This document shows positions 15,889-25,568 of a stretch of 61,876 nt of DNA, in pieces (the first letter of the stretch is position 1; each line of letters begins with the position of its first letter). The stretch lies in contig JAKSNY010000014.1 of assembly GCA_024399495.1 (NCBI GenBank), forward strand, positions 1 through 61,876, written 5' to 3'. Made by a program: the position numbers and the translations under genes. The notes beneath the pieces were generated by a model. The model made no database searches. It saw only the letters and a list, made by a program, of their open reading frames with translations, and was not told where the DNA came from. Source of the DNA: Paludibacteraceae bacterium (GTDB lineage: Bacteria > Bacteroidota > Bacteroidia > Bacteroidales > Paludibacteraceae).

Positions 15889-17412
15889 ATGAAGAAATTC
15901 ACTTATTTGGCTGCTATGCTGTTGGTAATGGCTGGAGCCGTATCGTGCAAGAAGAATGCAGAAGTAAAAGACCCGAAGCAGCAGGAGCCTCAGGGAAAAA
16001 TGATTCCGTTCTCAGTAACGGCTGGTTCAAGCAAAGAGAAGACGAGTATGGTAGATAAAGTGCTCTCATGGACAGAGGGAGATGTCATCAATGTGATGAC
16101 ACAAGATGGTCAGTATCCCACCAGTCTGACATTGAGCGGTGGAGCAGGTACCGCAACAGGAAGTTTTGAGGGTGAGATATCAGAGAATGTGGAGGACGGT
16201 GCTATACTGTGCGGAATGTATAATGTGAATTACAGCAATGGAGCCTATACGGTAAACATTCCAGCCACACAGACATATACAGAGGGCTCATTTCAGGAGG
16301 GTTTGTATCCGTCAATAGGTACAGGCACATACGTTAAGGACGGGAAGACAAGCATAAACTTCTCAACAAACCCATTGGGCATATTGAGAGTCACCGTAAA
16401 GGGAGCCTCAGATGAGATACTGACAAAAGTGTCAATCAAATCAAATAATGCAGATATAAAACTTGCAGGAGATTTTACACTTGAAAGTGGGACATGGGCT
16501 GTATCAGGCGGTACGGAAGATGAGATAGTGATGAACTGCCCAAATCTGCAACTCTCTGCAGCTGGCGTCCAAGTTAACTTTGTGGTGCCACCAGTAACAT
16601 TTGCAAGCGGAGATTTGAAGGTTGTGTCAACAATAACAAAGGCTGGCGTGGCAGGCAAACTATACACAGAGACCAACTCAAGTGAGATTACCATAAACGC
16701 AAACGACGTTGCGAAAATAGAGCGTTCCGTTGTTCTTGTAAAGGATGTACAAGGTTATTGGTATAACGTGTGCAAGATAGGCTCTCAGATATGGATGGCT
16801 GAGAATATGCGTTGCAACCAATATGACACAAATTCTAAAGCATACAACGCTGAATGGCTTGACAATAACACCATTCCTACATCAGATAATGCTGTATATA
16901 CTCCATATTATACTAATACATCGGATAGGAGCAAGTGGGAATTCCCAGACTATGATACAGATACTTCTGTCAATCTTACAGATGAGCAAGTGTCAAAGTT
17001 TGGCTATCTTTATAATTGGGCTGCCGCAGTAGGTGTGGATAAGGGAGCTTATATTGAATTCAGTGGTAATTGTCAGGGAATCTGCCCCAACGGCTGGCAT
17101 GTGCCGTCATCTGATGAGATTGATTATATTGTTTCTTATACTGATAATGAGGGCGGTTGCCTTAAAACAACATCGGGTTGGTATGAAATAAACAATAGCA
17201 AAGACGATTATGGCTTTGCGGCTTTGCCGGTGGCTGAAGAAGCCGCTGGGAGTATATTATACAATACAGGTACCATGACCCGCTATTGGTCATCACTCTC
17301 TGCCGAGGATCAATACTCAGTTGTTTTTGAATTGAAATACAGTGAAATTAACGTAAATATTGAATACCCAGATTCGCAAAGATGTGTATCTGTACGTTGT
17401 ATAAAAGATTAA
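15889..17412 (+). CDS. Fimbrillin-like/FISUMP surface lipoprotein
   Basis: The 507 aa lipoprotein has its lipobox cysteine at residue 20. The first ~310 residues are essentially identical to those of the gene at 3149; identity continues upstream into the small ORF. The FISUMP domain then diverges (WMAENMRCNQYDTNSKAY, YLYNWAAAVG, CQGICPNGWHVPS, FAALPV) and ends SVRCIKD. Its C-terminus reads as an ordinary diverged sequence with few signs of adenine-directed diversity. The whole cassette sits between two genes of the aryl-polyene-like cluster. Predicted surface-exposed. Confidence 0.85.
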   Translation: MKKFTYLAAMLLVMAGAVSCKKNAEVKDPKQQEPQGKMIPFSVTAGSSKEKTSMVDKVLSWTEGDVINVMTQDGQYPTSLTLSGGAGTATGSFEGEISENVEDGAILCGMYNVNYSNGAYTVNIPATQTYTEGSFQEGLYPSIGTGTYVKDGKTSINFSTNPLGILRVTVKGASDEILTKVSIKSNNADIKLAGDFTLESGTWAVSGGTEDEIVMNCPNLQLSAAGVQVNFVVPPVTFASGDLKVVSTITKAGVAGKLYTETNSSEITINANDVAKIERSVVLVKDVQGYWYNVCKIGSQIWMAENMRCNQYDTNSKAYNAEWLDNNTIPTSDNAVYTPYYTNTSDRSKWEFPDYDTDTSVNLTDEQVSKFGYLYNWAAAVGVDKGAYIEFSGNCQGICPNGWHVPSSDEIDYIVSYTDNEGGCLKTTSGWYEINNSKDDYGFAALPVAEEAAGSILYNTGTMTRYWSSLSAEDQYSVVFELKYSEINVNIEYPDSQRCVSVRCIKD

Positions 17413-17446
17413 TTGAGTGGCGAGAGCAAGGACAAGAATCAATGAA

Positions 17447-17484
17447 CAAGGGTCAAGGGAGAATAAACGCTCCTTTGACCCTTG
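17447..17484 (+). terminator. Terminator hairpin after the lipoprotein gene
   Basis: CAAGGGTCAAGGGAG pairs with CTCCTTTGACCCTTG (15 bp, one G-T pair) across an 8 nt loop. Same family as 904-945 and 49677-49715. Confidence 0.75.
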
Positions 17485-17557
17485 TGTTGTGAATTCTCTG
17501 CTCTCGTTTGCACGAAAATTCGCTACGCTCAACATGATGGGCGGAAAACAATTCAGG

Positions 17558-17587
17558 CGGGTCAAGGTTTCCTAAAATCTTGACCCG
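17558..17587. terminator. Hairpin between convergent genes
   Basis: CGGGTCAAG (17558-17566) pairs with CTTGACCCG (17579-17587), just past the end of the MMPL gene on the minus strand. It may serve both converging genes. Confidence 0.6.
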
Positions 17588-17594
17588 TTTGCCG

Positions 17595-20048
17595 TTATTT
17601 CAAACTTTGACCCTTACTTCTTGCATCTATCTTGTAAAAGATATATGGTTGCAGTGTGTAGGTAATAAGCAGTGTGGCTGTCATGCCTATCAGGGTGGAG
17701 AACCCGATGGACGATATAGCAGGGTGTACCGCAAAAATAAGCGAGGCAATGCTTATAATAAGCACTACAGCAGAGAAGAATATGGCAGTCTTATGATATG
17801 TGAGCAGTTGGGTCTCACCACGTGTGCCTGCAAGCAGACCGTCCATTACAAATATGCTGTAATCCACACCTACGCCAAATATAAAGGTGGATATTATTAT
17901 GTTTATAAGGTTGAATTGCAGACCAAATATTCCCATAATGCCTAACACTATGTACCAACTTAGCACCATAGGTATAAAGGCAATAATACCAAACTTGAAA
18001 CTGCGGAAAGAGACTAACAGCACCACAAGCACAAACAGAGACGATATTGCAAGCACCTTGTTAAAATCGTTGTTAAGTACATTAACCATATCTTCTGTAT
18101 AGAAGAACGGGTCAATAACCACAGTGTGAGGAGATTTGACTATCAACTCACTTGCATGGCGGCGGTTTGCACGCGGTATCTGCACAGGGGTGAACACCAT
18201 ATATGTGGAGTCTGTATATTCTATCCAGTTGCTCATTAGCCCATCTGGCAGAATGCCGTCATCGTAGATGGATGTTGGCTCAAACTCTCCGTCAAGCAGG
18301 GCAAAGAACGGCTCATAACTATCCTCCTTAAATCCGTATTTCTTTCCCGATGCTACAATATCTGCCTTAACTTGTCTCTTTTTGCTCTCTGTCCAATAGT
18401 TATACCAATTCTGTATGCGTTCACGCTGTGTATCTGAATCAAGCAGCAGAGACGATGTGCATGCAAAACCCTTAATTTCACCTGAATCCTTTAGTACTGC
18501 TAATCTATTGTCTAACAATTTATTATAAACCAATGCACTGTCAAGATTGTGGCTTGTTACTGCAAAATATCCTGTAAAGTTGCCACCGGCTGTCTTTTCA
18601 GACAGAATCATGCCTGAGCGTGCCACATCGGGGTCTGTATAACCTATATTCTTAAGGTCGCTATCAAAGGTTACATCGCCCGATTTATAAATGCATACAC
18701 CCGATATTACAATAAGCGTAACCACTAACCATGTATGTTTATGCAGTGGATATGAGTTTATTTTTTCCAAAAACTTGAACGCCTTTTCTGAGCGTTTGTT
18801 CTTATCGGGATTAAGGAAATGGGGTAGGAATATAAGGCAGAAAACAGTTGTTCCTACCATTCCAAGCGATGCAAACAGTCCAAAATCCTTTAGTAGGGCT
18901 GATTCTGTAAACAGAAGCCCTATAAACGCACCTATGGTGGTAAGGCTTCCAAGTATTACAGGCTTGGTCTGTTCCTTTATAACCACCTCAGGGTCTGATA
19001 CATACTTATAGTGTGTAAGTATATGCAGACAGTAACTTAACGCCACGCCCAGCACTATAGCCCCTATGCCCAATGCCATAAGCGACATTGTACCCTGTAT
19101 AAGATACATAATGCCAAGTGCAAAGAATGCTCCGTAAATTACAGGGCATAACAGCAGCGGTAGGGTAGATACATTCTTGAAACACAGAGTTATAATAAGG
19201 CATACAAGAAATATGGATATGCCAAGTGTCATGGCCAAATCCTTTTTTATTTGCCTTGAGTTAAAGACACTCTGTATTGGTGCTCCGTGGAAAAGTACCT
19301 CTACATCGGGGTAATCTGCACTCACAGAATCAATGGTAGCCTCTATCTGCTCTGTAAGGTGTATGCCTGTCTTGGAGTCAAACGCCTTAAAATTAGGGGT
19401 CAGAAACGCAATGCAAACTGTGCTATCGGGGGTGAAGAAATGGGAATCCATTATCTTGTAGCTTCCGCCCATAGCATCGGCAGCCTCTTTAGCCTTGTAT
19501 TTAATGGCATAGCGAAGCCCGGCAGGGTCATACTGTATAAGCGTAGCAGCCATATCTGCATCAAGTGATTCCAAACTCTCTGCATTGGCAGCCATACGGG
19601 CATCTATATTGTCTTTTGTAAGTACGGAATCAAATGCGGCATAGTCTGTTTTCTGAAGAAAAACGGGCAGATTTCCGTATAGGTATTCAGCACCCGATAA
19701 CATCATATCCTCGTCCAGTGAGTAGAGTATGTTGCTTATGGTTGAATCCTTGTCATTCTCAGTAAGTTTTTCACAGAACATATCACAACTCTCAGCCAAC
19801 CGTTCAGGCTCTACTGCAGAATCCTTGGCGGTAAAGAGTATGAAAATCTTGTCCTTAACCTTAAGGTTGTCAAAAACCAGCTGTTCAGAGTCTCCTATTG
19901 TGTTAGATGGTAGCAGTTTGGAAATATCCTCTTCATACTTGATTTTCAGACCAAGCCACGCAAACAGCAGGAAACTGCCTATCATAAGTATATACAACAG
20001 TGCCTTGTGCTTGTGTAAGAATCTATATATTGAAAGAGTTATCTTCAT
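17595..20048 (-). CDS. MMPL/RND-family exporter
   Basis: The 817 aa protein is an inner-membrane transporter with the two-fold MMPL/RND layout: one N-terminal helix, a periplasmic loop, five helices (about 250-420), a second single helix near 440-460, a second periplasmic loop and five more helices (about 655-800). Aryl-polyene and flexirubin clusters normally include such a permease, taken to move the lipid product out of the inner membrane. It is transcribed with the two dehydratase genes upstream. Its operon partners 12630, 11701 and 11035 are now separated from it by the Fic/FISUMP cassette. Confidence 0.85.
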   Translation of the reverse strand: MKITLSIYRFLHKHKALLYILMIGSFLLFAWLGLKIKYEEDISKLLPSNTIGDSEQLVFDNLKVKDKIFILFTAKDSAVEPERLAESCDMFCEKLTENDKDSTISNILYSLDEDMMLSGAEYLYGNLPVFLQKTDYAAFDSVLTKDNIDARMAANAESLESLDADMAATLIQYDPAGLRYAIKYKAKEAADAMGGSYKIMDSHFFTPDSTVCIAFLTPNFKAFDSKTGIHLTEQIEATIDSVSADYPDVEVLFHGAPIQSVFNSRQIKKDLAMTLGISIFLVCLIITLCFKNVSTLPLLLCPVIYGAFFALGIMYLIQGTMSLMALGIGAIVLGVALSYCLHILTHYKYVSDPEVVIKEQTKPVILGSLTTIGAFIGLLFTESALLKDFGLFASLGMVGTTVFCLIFLPHFLNPDKNKRSEKAFKFLEKINSYPLHKHTWLVVTLIVISGVCIYKSGDVTFDSDLKNIGYTDPDVARSGMILSEKTAGGNFTGYFAVTSHNLDSALVYNKLLDNRLAVLKDSGEIKGFACTSSLLLDSDTQRERIQNWYNYWTESKKRQVKADIVASGKKYGFKEDSYEPFFALLDGEFEPTSIYDDGILPDGLMSNWIEYTDSTYMVFTPVQIPRANRRHASELIVKSPHTVVIDPFFYTEDMVNVLNNDFNKVLAISSLFVLVVLLVSFRSFKFGIIAFIPMVLSWYIVLGIMGIFGLQFNLINIIISTFIFGVGVDYSIFVMDGLLAGTRGETQLLTYHKTAIFFSAVVLIISIASLIFAVHPAISSIGFSTLIGMTATLLITYTLQPYIFYKIDARSKGQSLK

Positions 20049-20247
20049 ACATCATACATTATACATCATTTTAACCTCGCCTTCCGGCTCGTTAAAATAT
20101 AATTCCTTTTTTATTGGGGCGTATCCCCAAACCTTTTAAGCGTTGTTAAGGCTCTGCCTTAACCATGTTCCGTCTTCGCTCAGCATAACCCAAGTAAACT
20201 TGGCTCTGCACTCGCTCATAGGAACAGTCTCTGTCGCCTATGGCTCC
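20049..20247. repeat. Composite intergenic repeat with an inverted copy at 59478
   Basis: Contains TTTTAACCTCGCC palindrome, ATTGGGGCGTATCCCCAA hairpin, GTTAAGGCTCTGCCTTAAC palindrome, CAAGTAAACTTGG palindrome and CACTCGCTCATAGGAACAG. The same block, inverted, occupies 59478-59640 about 39 kb away. No gene is seen. Confidence 0.75.
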
Positions 20248-20625
20248 TCATACATCATACATCATACATTTTATCTCTATAAAACTCTCCTTCTCATCAA
20301 ATACACTGCCTTGTACATTGTATCCGCTCTCCGTCTCTGTAATTACTGCTTTAAGATTAAGTATGCTTTGCTTAATAGGGGTGATAAGGGCGGTGAATCT
20401 GCATTGTTTTATGTCAGAAATAATAAGTTTCTTGTTTGTGTAATGCTCAATGCACCTGCGTATCATATTTATATTGCATACGCCAGGGCATACAGGATTA
20501 CCTGGAAAATGCCCTTGATATACACTACAATCGGGGTTAAGTTTTACTGTAAATAAAACAGCCCCGTCATCGCAAACCTTCTGCTCTAATAAATCAAAAT
20601 AATCGTAATTATCGTAGTTATTCAT
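20248..20625 (-). CDS. Hotdog-fold 3-hydroxyacyl-ACP dehydratase (FabZ-like)
   Basis: The 125 aa protein contains YQGHFPGNPVCPGV, the FabZ/FabA active-site segment (GHFPGxPVxPGV) with its catalytic His. It probably dehydrates 3-hydroxyacyl-ACP intermediates of the polyene chain. A second hotdog protein follows upstream at 20803. The C-terminus (MMYDV, stop) is supplied by the intergenic repeat. Confidence 0.8.
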   Translation of the reverse strand: MNNYDNYDYFDLLEQKVCDDGAVLFTVKLNPDCSVYQGHFPGNPVCPGVCNINMIRRCIEHYTNKKLIISDIKQCRFTALITPIKQSILNLKAVITETESGYNVQGSVFDEKESFIEIKCMMYDV

Positions 20626-20802
20626 ACATCATACATTATACATCATTTTAACCTCGCCTATCGGCTCGTTAAAATATAATTCCTTTTTTATTGGAACACA
20701 TTTCCAAACCTTTGCGTGCTTCGCACGGCGTACTTTGTACGCTTGTCGCCTATCGGCTCCGTATCATTCATACATCATACATTATACATTATACATCATA
20801 CA
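20626..20802. repeat. Composite intergenic repeat
   Basis: CATACATCATACATTATA repeats, TTTTAACCTCGCC palindrome, ATTGGAACACATTTCCAA hairpin, GCGTGCTTCGCACG and GTACTTTGTAC hairpins. Near-identical to 9423-9620. No gene is seen. Confidence 0.7.
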
Positions 20803-21234
20803 TTACTCTATGGCAATCTTCATTCCCACAGTGCATACAGTGTCATCTTCCACTTTAGTCTCTGCTTGTAGTAGAGATATATTGCCAACCACACTTATTA
20901 TATTCAAGTGTGTTGTAAGGGTGTCGCCAGCCGAAGGAAATTTCACTAAATGGAATTTCTTAACCTCACCTATAAAGCCTACAGGTGCAGGCTTGCCTAT
21001 AAGTCTTGCTGAATATCCCGCAAGAGCCGAGGCTGATTGTGCAATGTGCTCAATCAGTCCCGGCTCTGTGAATTTGTCCTCAATACAAAACAGATTATCC
21101 TTTGCTATGGTCAGTCCTGTTACAGCCTCTGTTTCGGTAGCACTGTAAAGGGTGTCAACCATCATAATAGGACTCCTTTGCGGAATAAGCTCTTTAATTT
21201 GCTCGTTTACAAACAGAGCCTCTGATTTTGTCAT
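20803..21234 (-). CDS. 3-hydroxyacyl-ACP dehydratase-like hotdog protein
   Basis: The 143 aa protein has an N-terminal LIPQRSPIMMVDTL segment and an EPGLIEHIAQSASALAGY helix, the arrangement of ApeI/ApeP-type and FabZ-like dehydratases of aryl-polyene clusters. It lies 9 bp downstream of the acyl carrier protein gene on the same strand, so the two are co-transcribed. Which dehydration step it serves, relative to 20248-20625, cannot be told. Confidence 0.75.
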   Translation of the reverse strand: MTKSEALFVNEQIKELIPQRSPIMMVDTLYSATETEAVTGLTIAKDNLFCIEDKFTEPGLIEHIAQSASALAGYSARLIGKPAPVGFIGEVKKFHLVKFPSAGDTLTTHLNIISVVGNISLLQAETKVEDDTVCTVGMKIAIE

Positions 21235-21243
21235 GCTGTGAAA

Positions 21244-21489
21244 TTAACCTTCGTAATGTTCGTAAATATAGTCGTAAAGTAATTGGAAAGTTGTAAGTTT
21301 AGATACCTCAGATGCCTTAATCTTAACTTTAAACTCACCCTCAATAAGAGCAACCATATCCACAATGCTAAGGCTGTCAAGTTGAAGAGCCTGCTTAATG
21401 TTAGCATCGGGTGTTATAACTTCAGGTTCCACCTCAAATTCATCAACCAAAATTTGGTTTACTTTCTCAATAAGTTCTGTCTTTTCCAT
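21244..21489 (-). CDS. Acyl carrier protein
   Basis: The 81 aa acidic helical protein has the phosphopantetheine attachment site DSLSIVDM, Ser39. It carries growing acyl chains. The tight spacing to the dehydratase gene and the ketosynthase upstream mark it as the dedicated carrier of this cluster and not the housekeeping AcpP. Confidence 0.9.
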   Translation of the reverse strand: MEKTELIEKVNQILVDEFEVEPEVITPDANIKQALQLDSLSIVDMVALIEGEFKVKIKASEVSKLTTFQLLYDYIYEHYEG

Positions 21490-21847
21490 AATAATATAAA
21501 AGTTTAGGAGTTTAGGAGTTTAGGAGTTTAGGAGTTTACCTAATTTCCAAAATCCGTAACTCATTGTTAAATTTCAATATATGTTCCTTTTGTTAAGTCG
21601 CTACGCTCCTCATACATCATTTTAATCTCGCCTATCGGCTCGTTAAAATATAATTCCTTTTTTATTGGGGCGTATCCCCAATTTTCTGCTACGCAGAACA
21701 TGTTTGTCGTGACTCGGCATAGCCCGCAAGCGGCTCTGCCCTCGCTACTCCAAACAGCCCCTACGCTACGCGGAGAACTATCGTTCTCTGTCGCCTTACG
21801 GCTCCGTATCATTCATACATCATACATCATACTTGATTATAAAAAAT
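21490..21847. repeat. Octamer array and composite intergenic repeats
   Basis: Four to five tandem copies of AGTTTAGG (about 21500-21538) precede the usual TTTTAATCTCGCC palindrome, ATTGGGGCGTATCCCCAA hairpin, a CTGCTACGCAG hairpin, a CTACGCTACGCGGAG unit and CATACATCATACAT repeats. The open frame that can be drawn through it (21567-21812) is made of repeats and is not a gene. Confidence 0.7.
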
Positions 21848-23065
21848 TTATAAATTTTTTATAATCAACGTGCTATTCGTACCGCCAAAGCCAAATGAGT
21901 TAGACAGGAATATGTCAAAATGCTTGTTTACACGCTTTGCAGGTATGTTAAGCTTCTCTGAATCCTCATCGGGGTTCTCAAAGTTAATGTTAGGAGCAAT
22001 AAAGTCATTTTTCATCATAAGGGTGGAGTAAATCACCTCACTTGCACCAGCCATCCACATTTCGTGTCCTGTCTGTGATTTTGTAGATGTTACCTCAACC
22101 TTATAATCTCCAAACACATTGTAAAGTGCTTTAGCCTCATTACGGTCACCAACAGGAGTTGATGTGGCATGAGCGTTTACATAGCCTATCTCTCTTATGT
22201 CTATTCCTGCATCCTTAATAGCCATCATTAGTGAACGGCTTGGGCCATCTACGTTAGGTACAGAGATATGGTCTCCGTTAGATGAGAATCCGTATCCTAA
22301 AACCTCTGCCAGAATAGGTGCACCACGGCGTACGGCAGACTCATAACTCTCAAGAATAACCGTAGCGGCACCGCCACCTGGAACAAGACCATCGCGGTCA
22401 CGGTCAAACGGACGTGAAGCCTTAGTTGGGTCGTTCTCTCTTGTGGAGAATGCACTAATGCCGTCAAAACTGCCTACTGCGTAAGGATTAACCTCTTGAG
22501 CACCACCGCAAACTACTGTGTCTTGTAACCCATTGCGGATTAGCAATGCTCCAAGACCTATAGCGTGAGAGCCACTTGCACATGCCCCTGAAACTGTAAG
22601 GTTCATACCCCTTAGTTTGAATATACATGCAAGGTTCATTGTTACAGTAGAGTTCATTGATTGGAATATGCCGCCTGAACCTACAAGTGTGGTGTCGTGT
22701 TTCTCAAGCATAGTATTTATACTACGATATACAGCCTCTGCTGTGCTGTCATTGCCATACATAAGTCCAACCTCATTCTTCTCTAAGAAATCCATATCTA
22801 TACCGGCATTCTTTAGAGCCTCTACTGTGGCAACGTATGCGTATTTGGCCTGTTCCGGCATATATACACGTTGGCTACGGCTTAACTCTTTCTTTAGGTC
22901 CGGAACTTCCAAATAAGATGTAAGTGCCGAGCGGAATCCCATATCCTTACGGGCTTGGTCAAACACTATACCTGATTTTCCGTCATACAAGGATTGTCTT
23001 ACAGCGTCCAATCCGTTACCAAGGCAAGAATATATGCCCATTCCTGTTATTACTACTCTTTTCAT
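21848..23065 (-). CDS. Beta-ketoacyl-ACP synthase (KAS II-like)
   Basis: Condenses malonyl-ACP with an acyl-ACP. The 405 aa protein has the active-site Cys162 (SGACASGSHAIG), NAHATSTPVGD and KSQTGHEMWMAGASE with the two catalytic histidines, and the usual end NSFGFGGTNSTLI. It heads the minus-strand aryl-polyene-like cluster, with a TACATTTG box about 25-35 nt before its start. Other ketosynthases common in such clusters are not in the window. Confidence 0.88.
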   Translation of the reverse strand: MKRVVITGMGIYSCLGNGLDAVRQSLYDGKSGIVFDQARKDMGFRSALTSYLEVPDLKKELSRSQRVYMPEQAKYAYVATVEALKNAGIDMDFLEKNEVGLMYGNDSTAEAVYRSINTMLEKHDTTLVGSGGIFQSMNSTVTMNLACIFKLRGMNLTVSGACASGSHAIGLGALLIRNGLQDTVVCGGAQEVNPYAVGSFDGISAFSTRENDPTKASRPFDRDRDGLVPGGGAATVILESYESAVRRGAPILAEVLGYGFSSNGDHISVPNVDGPSRSLMMAIKDAGIDIREIGYVNAHATSTPVGDRNEAKALYNVFGDYKVEVTSTKSQTGHEMWMAGASEVIYSTLMMKNDFIAPNINFENPDEDSEKLNIPAKRVNKHFDIFLSNSFGFGGTNSTLIIKNL

Positions 23066-23234
23066 TATGTAAGTGATGATTTTTCAATGTGCAAATGTAA
23101 CAATTTTTTACTAAATATAAAAATTTTTAACATTTCGTGTCATATCGTAGAAATATTATTTGTTTTTTTGTGATGTTTAATTTAATTTTGCAACCACTTT
23201 GTAATAACAACAAGATTTGTATTGACAATAAGAA

Positions 23235-23951
23235 ATGAAAAAGTACGTTTTTATATTAACAACACTGACTATTATTATGAGTACATTTGATTTATCAGCT
23301 AAAAAAGTGACAAACAAAGAGGTTAGGCAAGAAGAGCCACAGGTGGAGTTAAAAACCAAAGTGGATACGGCAAGTTATTCATTTGGAATTTGCGTTGGCT
23401 CTCAAATGAAAACATACGTAGAGCAGATGGAGTTTGATAAAGGGTTGTTTGCCAAAGCATTGTGTGATTATATTTTTGATAATCCCACGGCGATGACTCT
23501 TGATCAGGCTAAAAAATTTGCTTTTGACTATGAGAACGAGGTCAGAGAGCAGGCTGTAAAGAAAAGCAAAGAGCAGGAGAGTCAGTTCTTAGAGGCAAAT
23601 AAGAAGCGTGAGGGCGTAAAGGTTACACCATCTGGTCTTCAATATCAAGTAGTTAAGATGGGAGACGGAGCCAAGCCTACTGCCACTAATACTGTAAGGG
23701 TGCATTATGAGGGTTTCCTTACAGACGGCACTAAATTTGACAGTTCTGTTGACCGTGGCAAACCTACTGAATTTCCGTTAAATGGAGTTATTAAGGGTTG
23801 GACAGAGGGTTTGCAGCTTATGCCTGTAGGCAGTAAATTTACATTCTACATACCTTCTGAATTGGGATATGGTGCCAATGGTGCTGGTAATGCCGTACCG
23901 CCATACGCCACCCTTATTTTTGAGGTTGAGTTATTGGATATTGTTAAATAA
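23235..23951 (+). CDS. FKBP-type peptidyl-prolyl isomerase, exported
   Basis: The 238 aa protein has a signal peptide (to about residue 22), a helical dimerisation domain (about 45-120) and a C-terminal FKBP domain (VRVHYEGFLTDGTKFDSS, GVIKGWTEGLQLM, GYGANGAGNAVPP). This is the FkpA/Mip layout: periplasmic proline isomerase and chaperone. A second FKBP gene follows 78 bp downstream. Confidence 0.9.
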   Translation: MKKYVFILTTLTIIMSTFDLSAKKVTNKEVRQEEPQVELKTKVDTASYSFGICVGSQMKTYVEQMEFDKGLFAKALCDYIFDNPTAMTLDQAKKFAFDYENEVREQAVKKSKEQESQFLEANKKREGVKVTPSGLQYQVVKMGDGAKPTATNTVRVHYEGFLTDGTKFDSSVDRGKPTEFPLNGVIKGWTEGLQLMPVGSKFTFYIPSELGYGANGAGNAVPPYATLIFEVELLDIVK

Positions 23952-24029
23952 TCCCAGCGTGGACGCTACGTCATCTTGAGCGAAGCGAAAGATATGTGTA
24001 AGAATCATTATTAACTAAATTTATAAATC

Positions 24030-24893
24030 ATGAAAAAACTATTTTTCTTTGGTGCTACAGTCGCTATTGCGGCATTGTCACTCATCAGTTGTAAAAACAC
24101 ATCGGCAAAAGTTGAGAACAGAATAGATTCCATCTCATACGCCACAGGAGTTATGTATTCTGAAGGTCTTTTAGACTATCAGTACCAAGTTGGACTTGAT
24201 TCCGCTTACGTTAAAGAGTTTATTAAGGGAATTGAAGACGGAGCCAAAGAGAAGAGTGAAAAAGAGAAAGCCTATTTTATGGGTATGCAAATAGGAGACC
24301 AGATTGCCACACGCATATTCCCTATGGTAAATGAGCAGATTATAGGCGGTGATTCTACAGAGGTTGTTAACCAAGATGTTTTCTTTGATACATTCTTTAA
24401 ATCAATGCAAGGAGCCATTATGGATATGACTACAGAGCAGGCTCAGCAATATGTCAGAGCGTGTCAAGAGGCTGTAAACGAGAAAGCGATGGAAGAAAAA
24501 TATGGTGATAACAAGGCCGCAGGTATCGCTTGGCTTGAGAATAACAAGACAGCAGAAGGCGTACAAGTTACAGAAAGCGGTCTTCAATATAAGGTTATCA
24601 CACTTGGTACAGGAGAGAAGCCTACAGCCGACAGCAGAGTTAAGTGCAACTACCGTGGCACCCTTATTGACGGCACAGAGTTTGATTCGTCATACAAGCG
24701 TAACGAGCCTACCACATTCTCCTTGAGTTCTGTAATTCCAGGTTGGACAGAAGGTTTCCAACTTATGCCTGCAGGTTCAAAATTTGAGTTGTATGTTCCT
24801 TATCAGCTTGCTTACAAATCACAAGACAGAGGTACTATCAAACCTTTCTCTACTCTTATATTTGAGGTTGAGTTTATTAGTATTGAGAAATAA
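24030..24893 (+). CDS. FKBP-type peptidyl-prolyl isomerase lipoprotein
   Basis: The 287 aa protein has a lipobox LISC (Cys21), a long helical N-terminal domain (about 30-180) and a C-terminal FKBP domain (VKCNYRGTLIDGTEFDSS, VIPGWTEGFQLM). It is a membrane-anchored paralogue of 23235-23951 and probably shares its transcript. In the region corresponding to GYG of the first protein it has AYK, so its isomerase activity may differ. Confidence 0.88.
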   Translation: MKKLFFFGATVAIAALSLISCKNTSAKVENRIDSISYATGVMYSEGLLDYQYQVGLDSAYVKEFIKGIEDGAKEKSEKEKAYFMGMQIGDQIATRIFPMVNEQIIGGDSTEVVNQDVFFDTFFKSMQGAIMDMTTEQAQQYVRACQEAVNEKAMEEKYGDNKAAGIAWLENNKTAEGVQVTESGLQYKVITLGTGEKPTADSRVKCNYRGTLIDGTEFDSSYKRNEPTTFSLSSVIPGWTEGFQLMPAGSKFELYVPYQLAYKSQDRGTIKPFSTLIFEVEFISIEK

Positions 24894-24909
24894 AATGCCA
24901 TTTGGCAAT

Positions 24910-24946
24910 AAAAAAGTGGTCTGCAAAAAACGCAGACCACTTTTTT
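24910..24946. terminator. Bidirectional terminator
   Basis: A-run, GTGGTCTGC, 7 nt loop, GCAGACCAC, T-run. It serves the FKBP gene (+) and efp (-), which converge here. Confidence 0.92.
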
Positions 24947-24962
24947 TATATGTAAGTTAAAG

Positions 24963-25526
24963 TCAATTTGCTCTTTCAAGATATTTACCGTCCGCAGTGT
25001 TGATTTTAATCTTATCACCAGTGTTGATGAATAAAGGAACCTTAACTGTAGCTCCAGTTTCCACTGTGGCAGGTTTAAGTGCATTGGTTGCGGTATCGCC
25101 CTTAAGACCAGGTTCTGTATATGTAACTTCAAGAACTGTGGCAATAGGCAATTCTGCAAACAGAATATTCTCTGTATCAGCGTGAACAGTTACATCAACT
25201 GTATCGCCCTCTTTCAGAAAATCAACTCCGTTAATAAGGTCTTTTTGGATTGAAACCTGTTCAAATGTCTCGTTGTTCATAAAATTGTAGCCCATATCAT
25301 CTTTGTAAAGATATTGGTATTGGCGTTTTTCAATTCTAACGACGTCAAGTTTTACACCCGATGAGAAAGTGTTCTCAATTGTTCTTCCTGTCTCTACGTT
25401 TTTAAGTTTTGTACGTACAAAAGCAGGACCTTTGCCTGGTTTTACGTGAAGAAACTCAACAATAGTGTAAAGTCCGTTATTGAACTTTATACACATTCCG
25501 TTTTTAATGTCTGCAGTAGTAGCCAT
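24963..25526 (-). CDS. efp: Elongation factor P
   Basis: Relieves ribosome stalling at proline runs. The 187 aa protein has the three-barrel layout, with [15 protein letters not shown] at 29-43 (Lys32 in the tip loop) and [19 protein letters not shown] in the last domain. A clean promoter lies about 45 nt upstream. Confidence 0.96.
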   Translation of the reverse strand: MATTADIKNGMCIKFNNGLYTIVEFLHVKPGKGPAFVRTKLKNVETGRTIENTFSSGVKLDVVRIEKRQYQYLYKDDMGYNFMNNETFEQVSIQKDLINGVDFLKEGDTVDVTVHADTENILFAELPIATVLEVTYTEPGLKGDTATNALKPATVETGATVKVPLFINTGDKIKINTADGKYLERAN

Positions 25527-25568
25527 AAATGTATATTTATAAAGTTATATGATATTTGTTTTCCGCTG

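Noticed and set aside
17580-17945. 121-codon plus-strand frame
   Set aside because: Lies antisense within the MMPL exporter gene.
21567-21812. 81-codon open frame on the minus strand
   Set aside because: Composed of intergenic repeat units seen elsewhere; no protein-like conservation.
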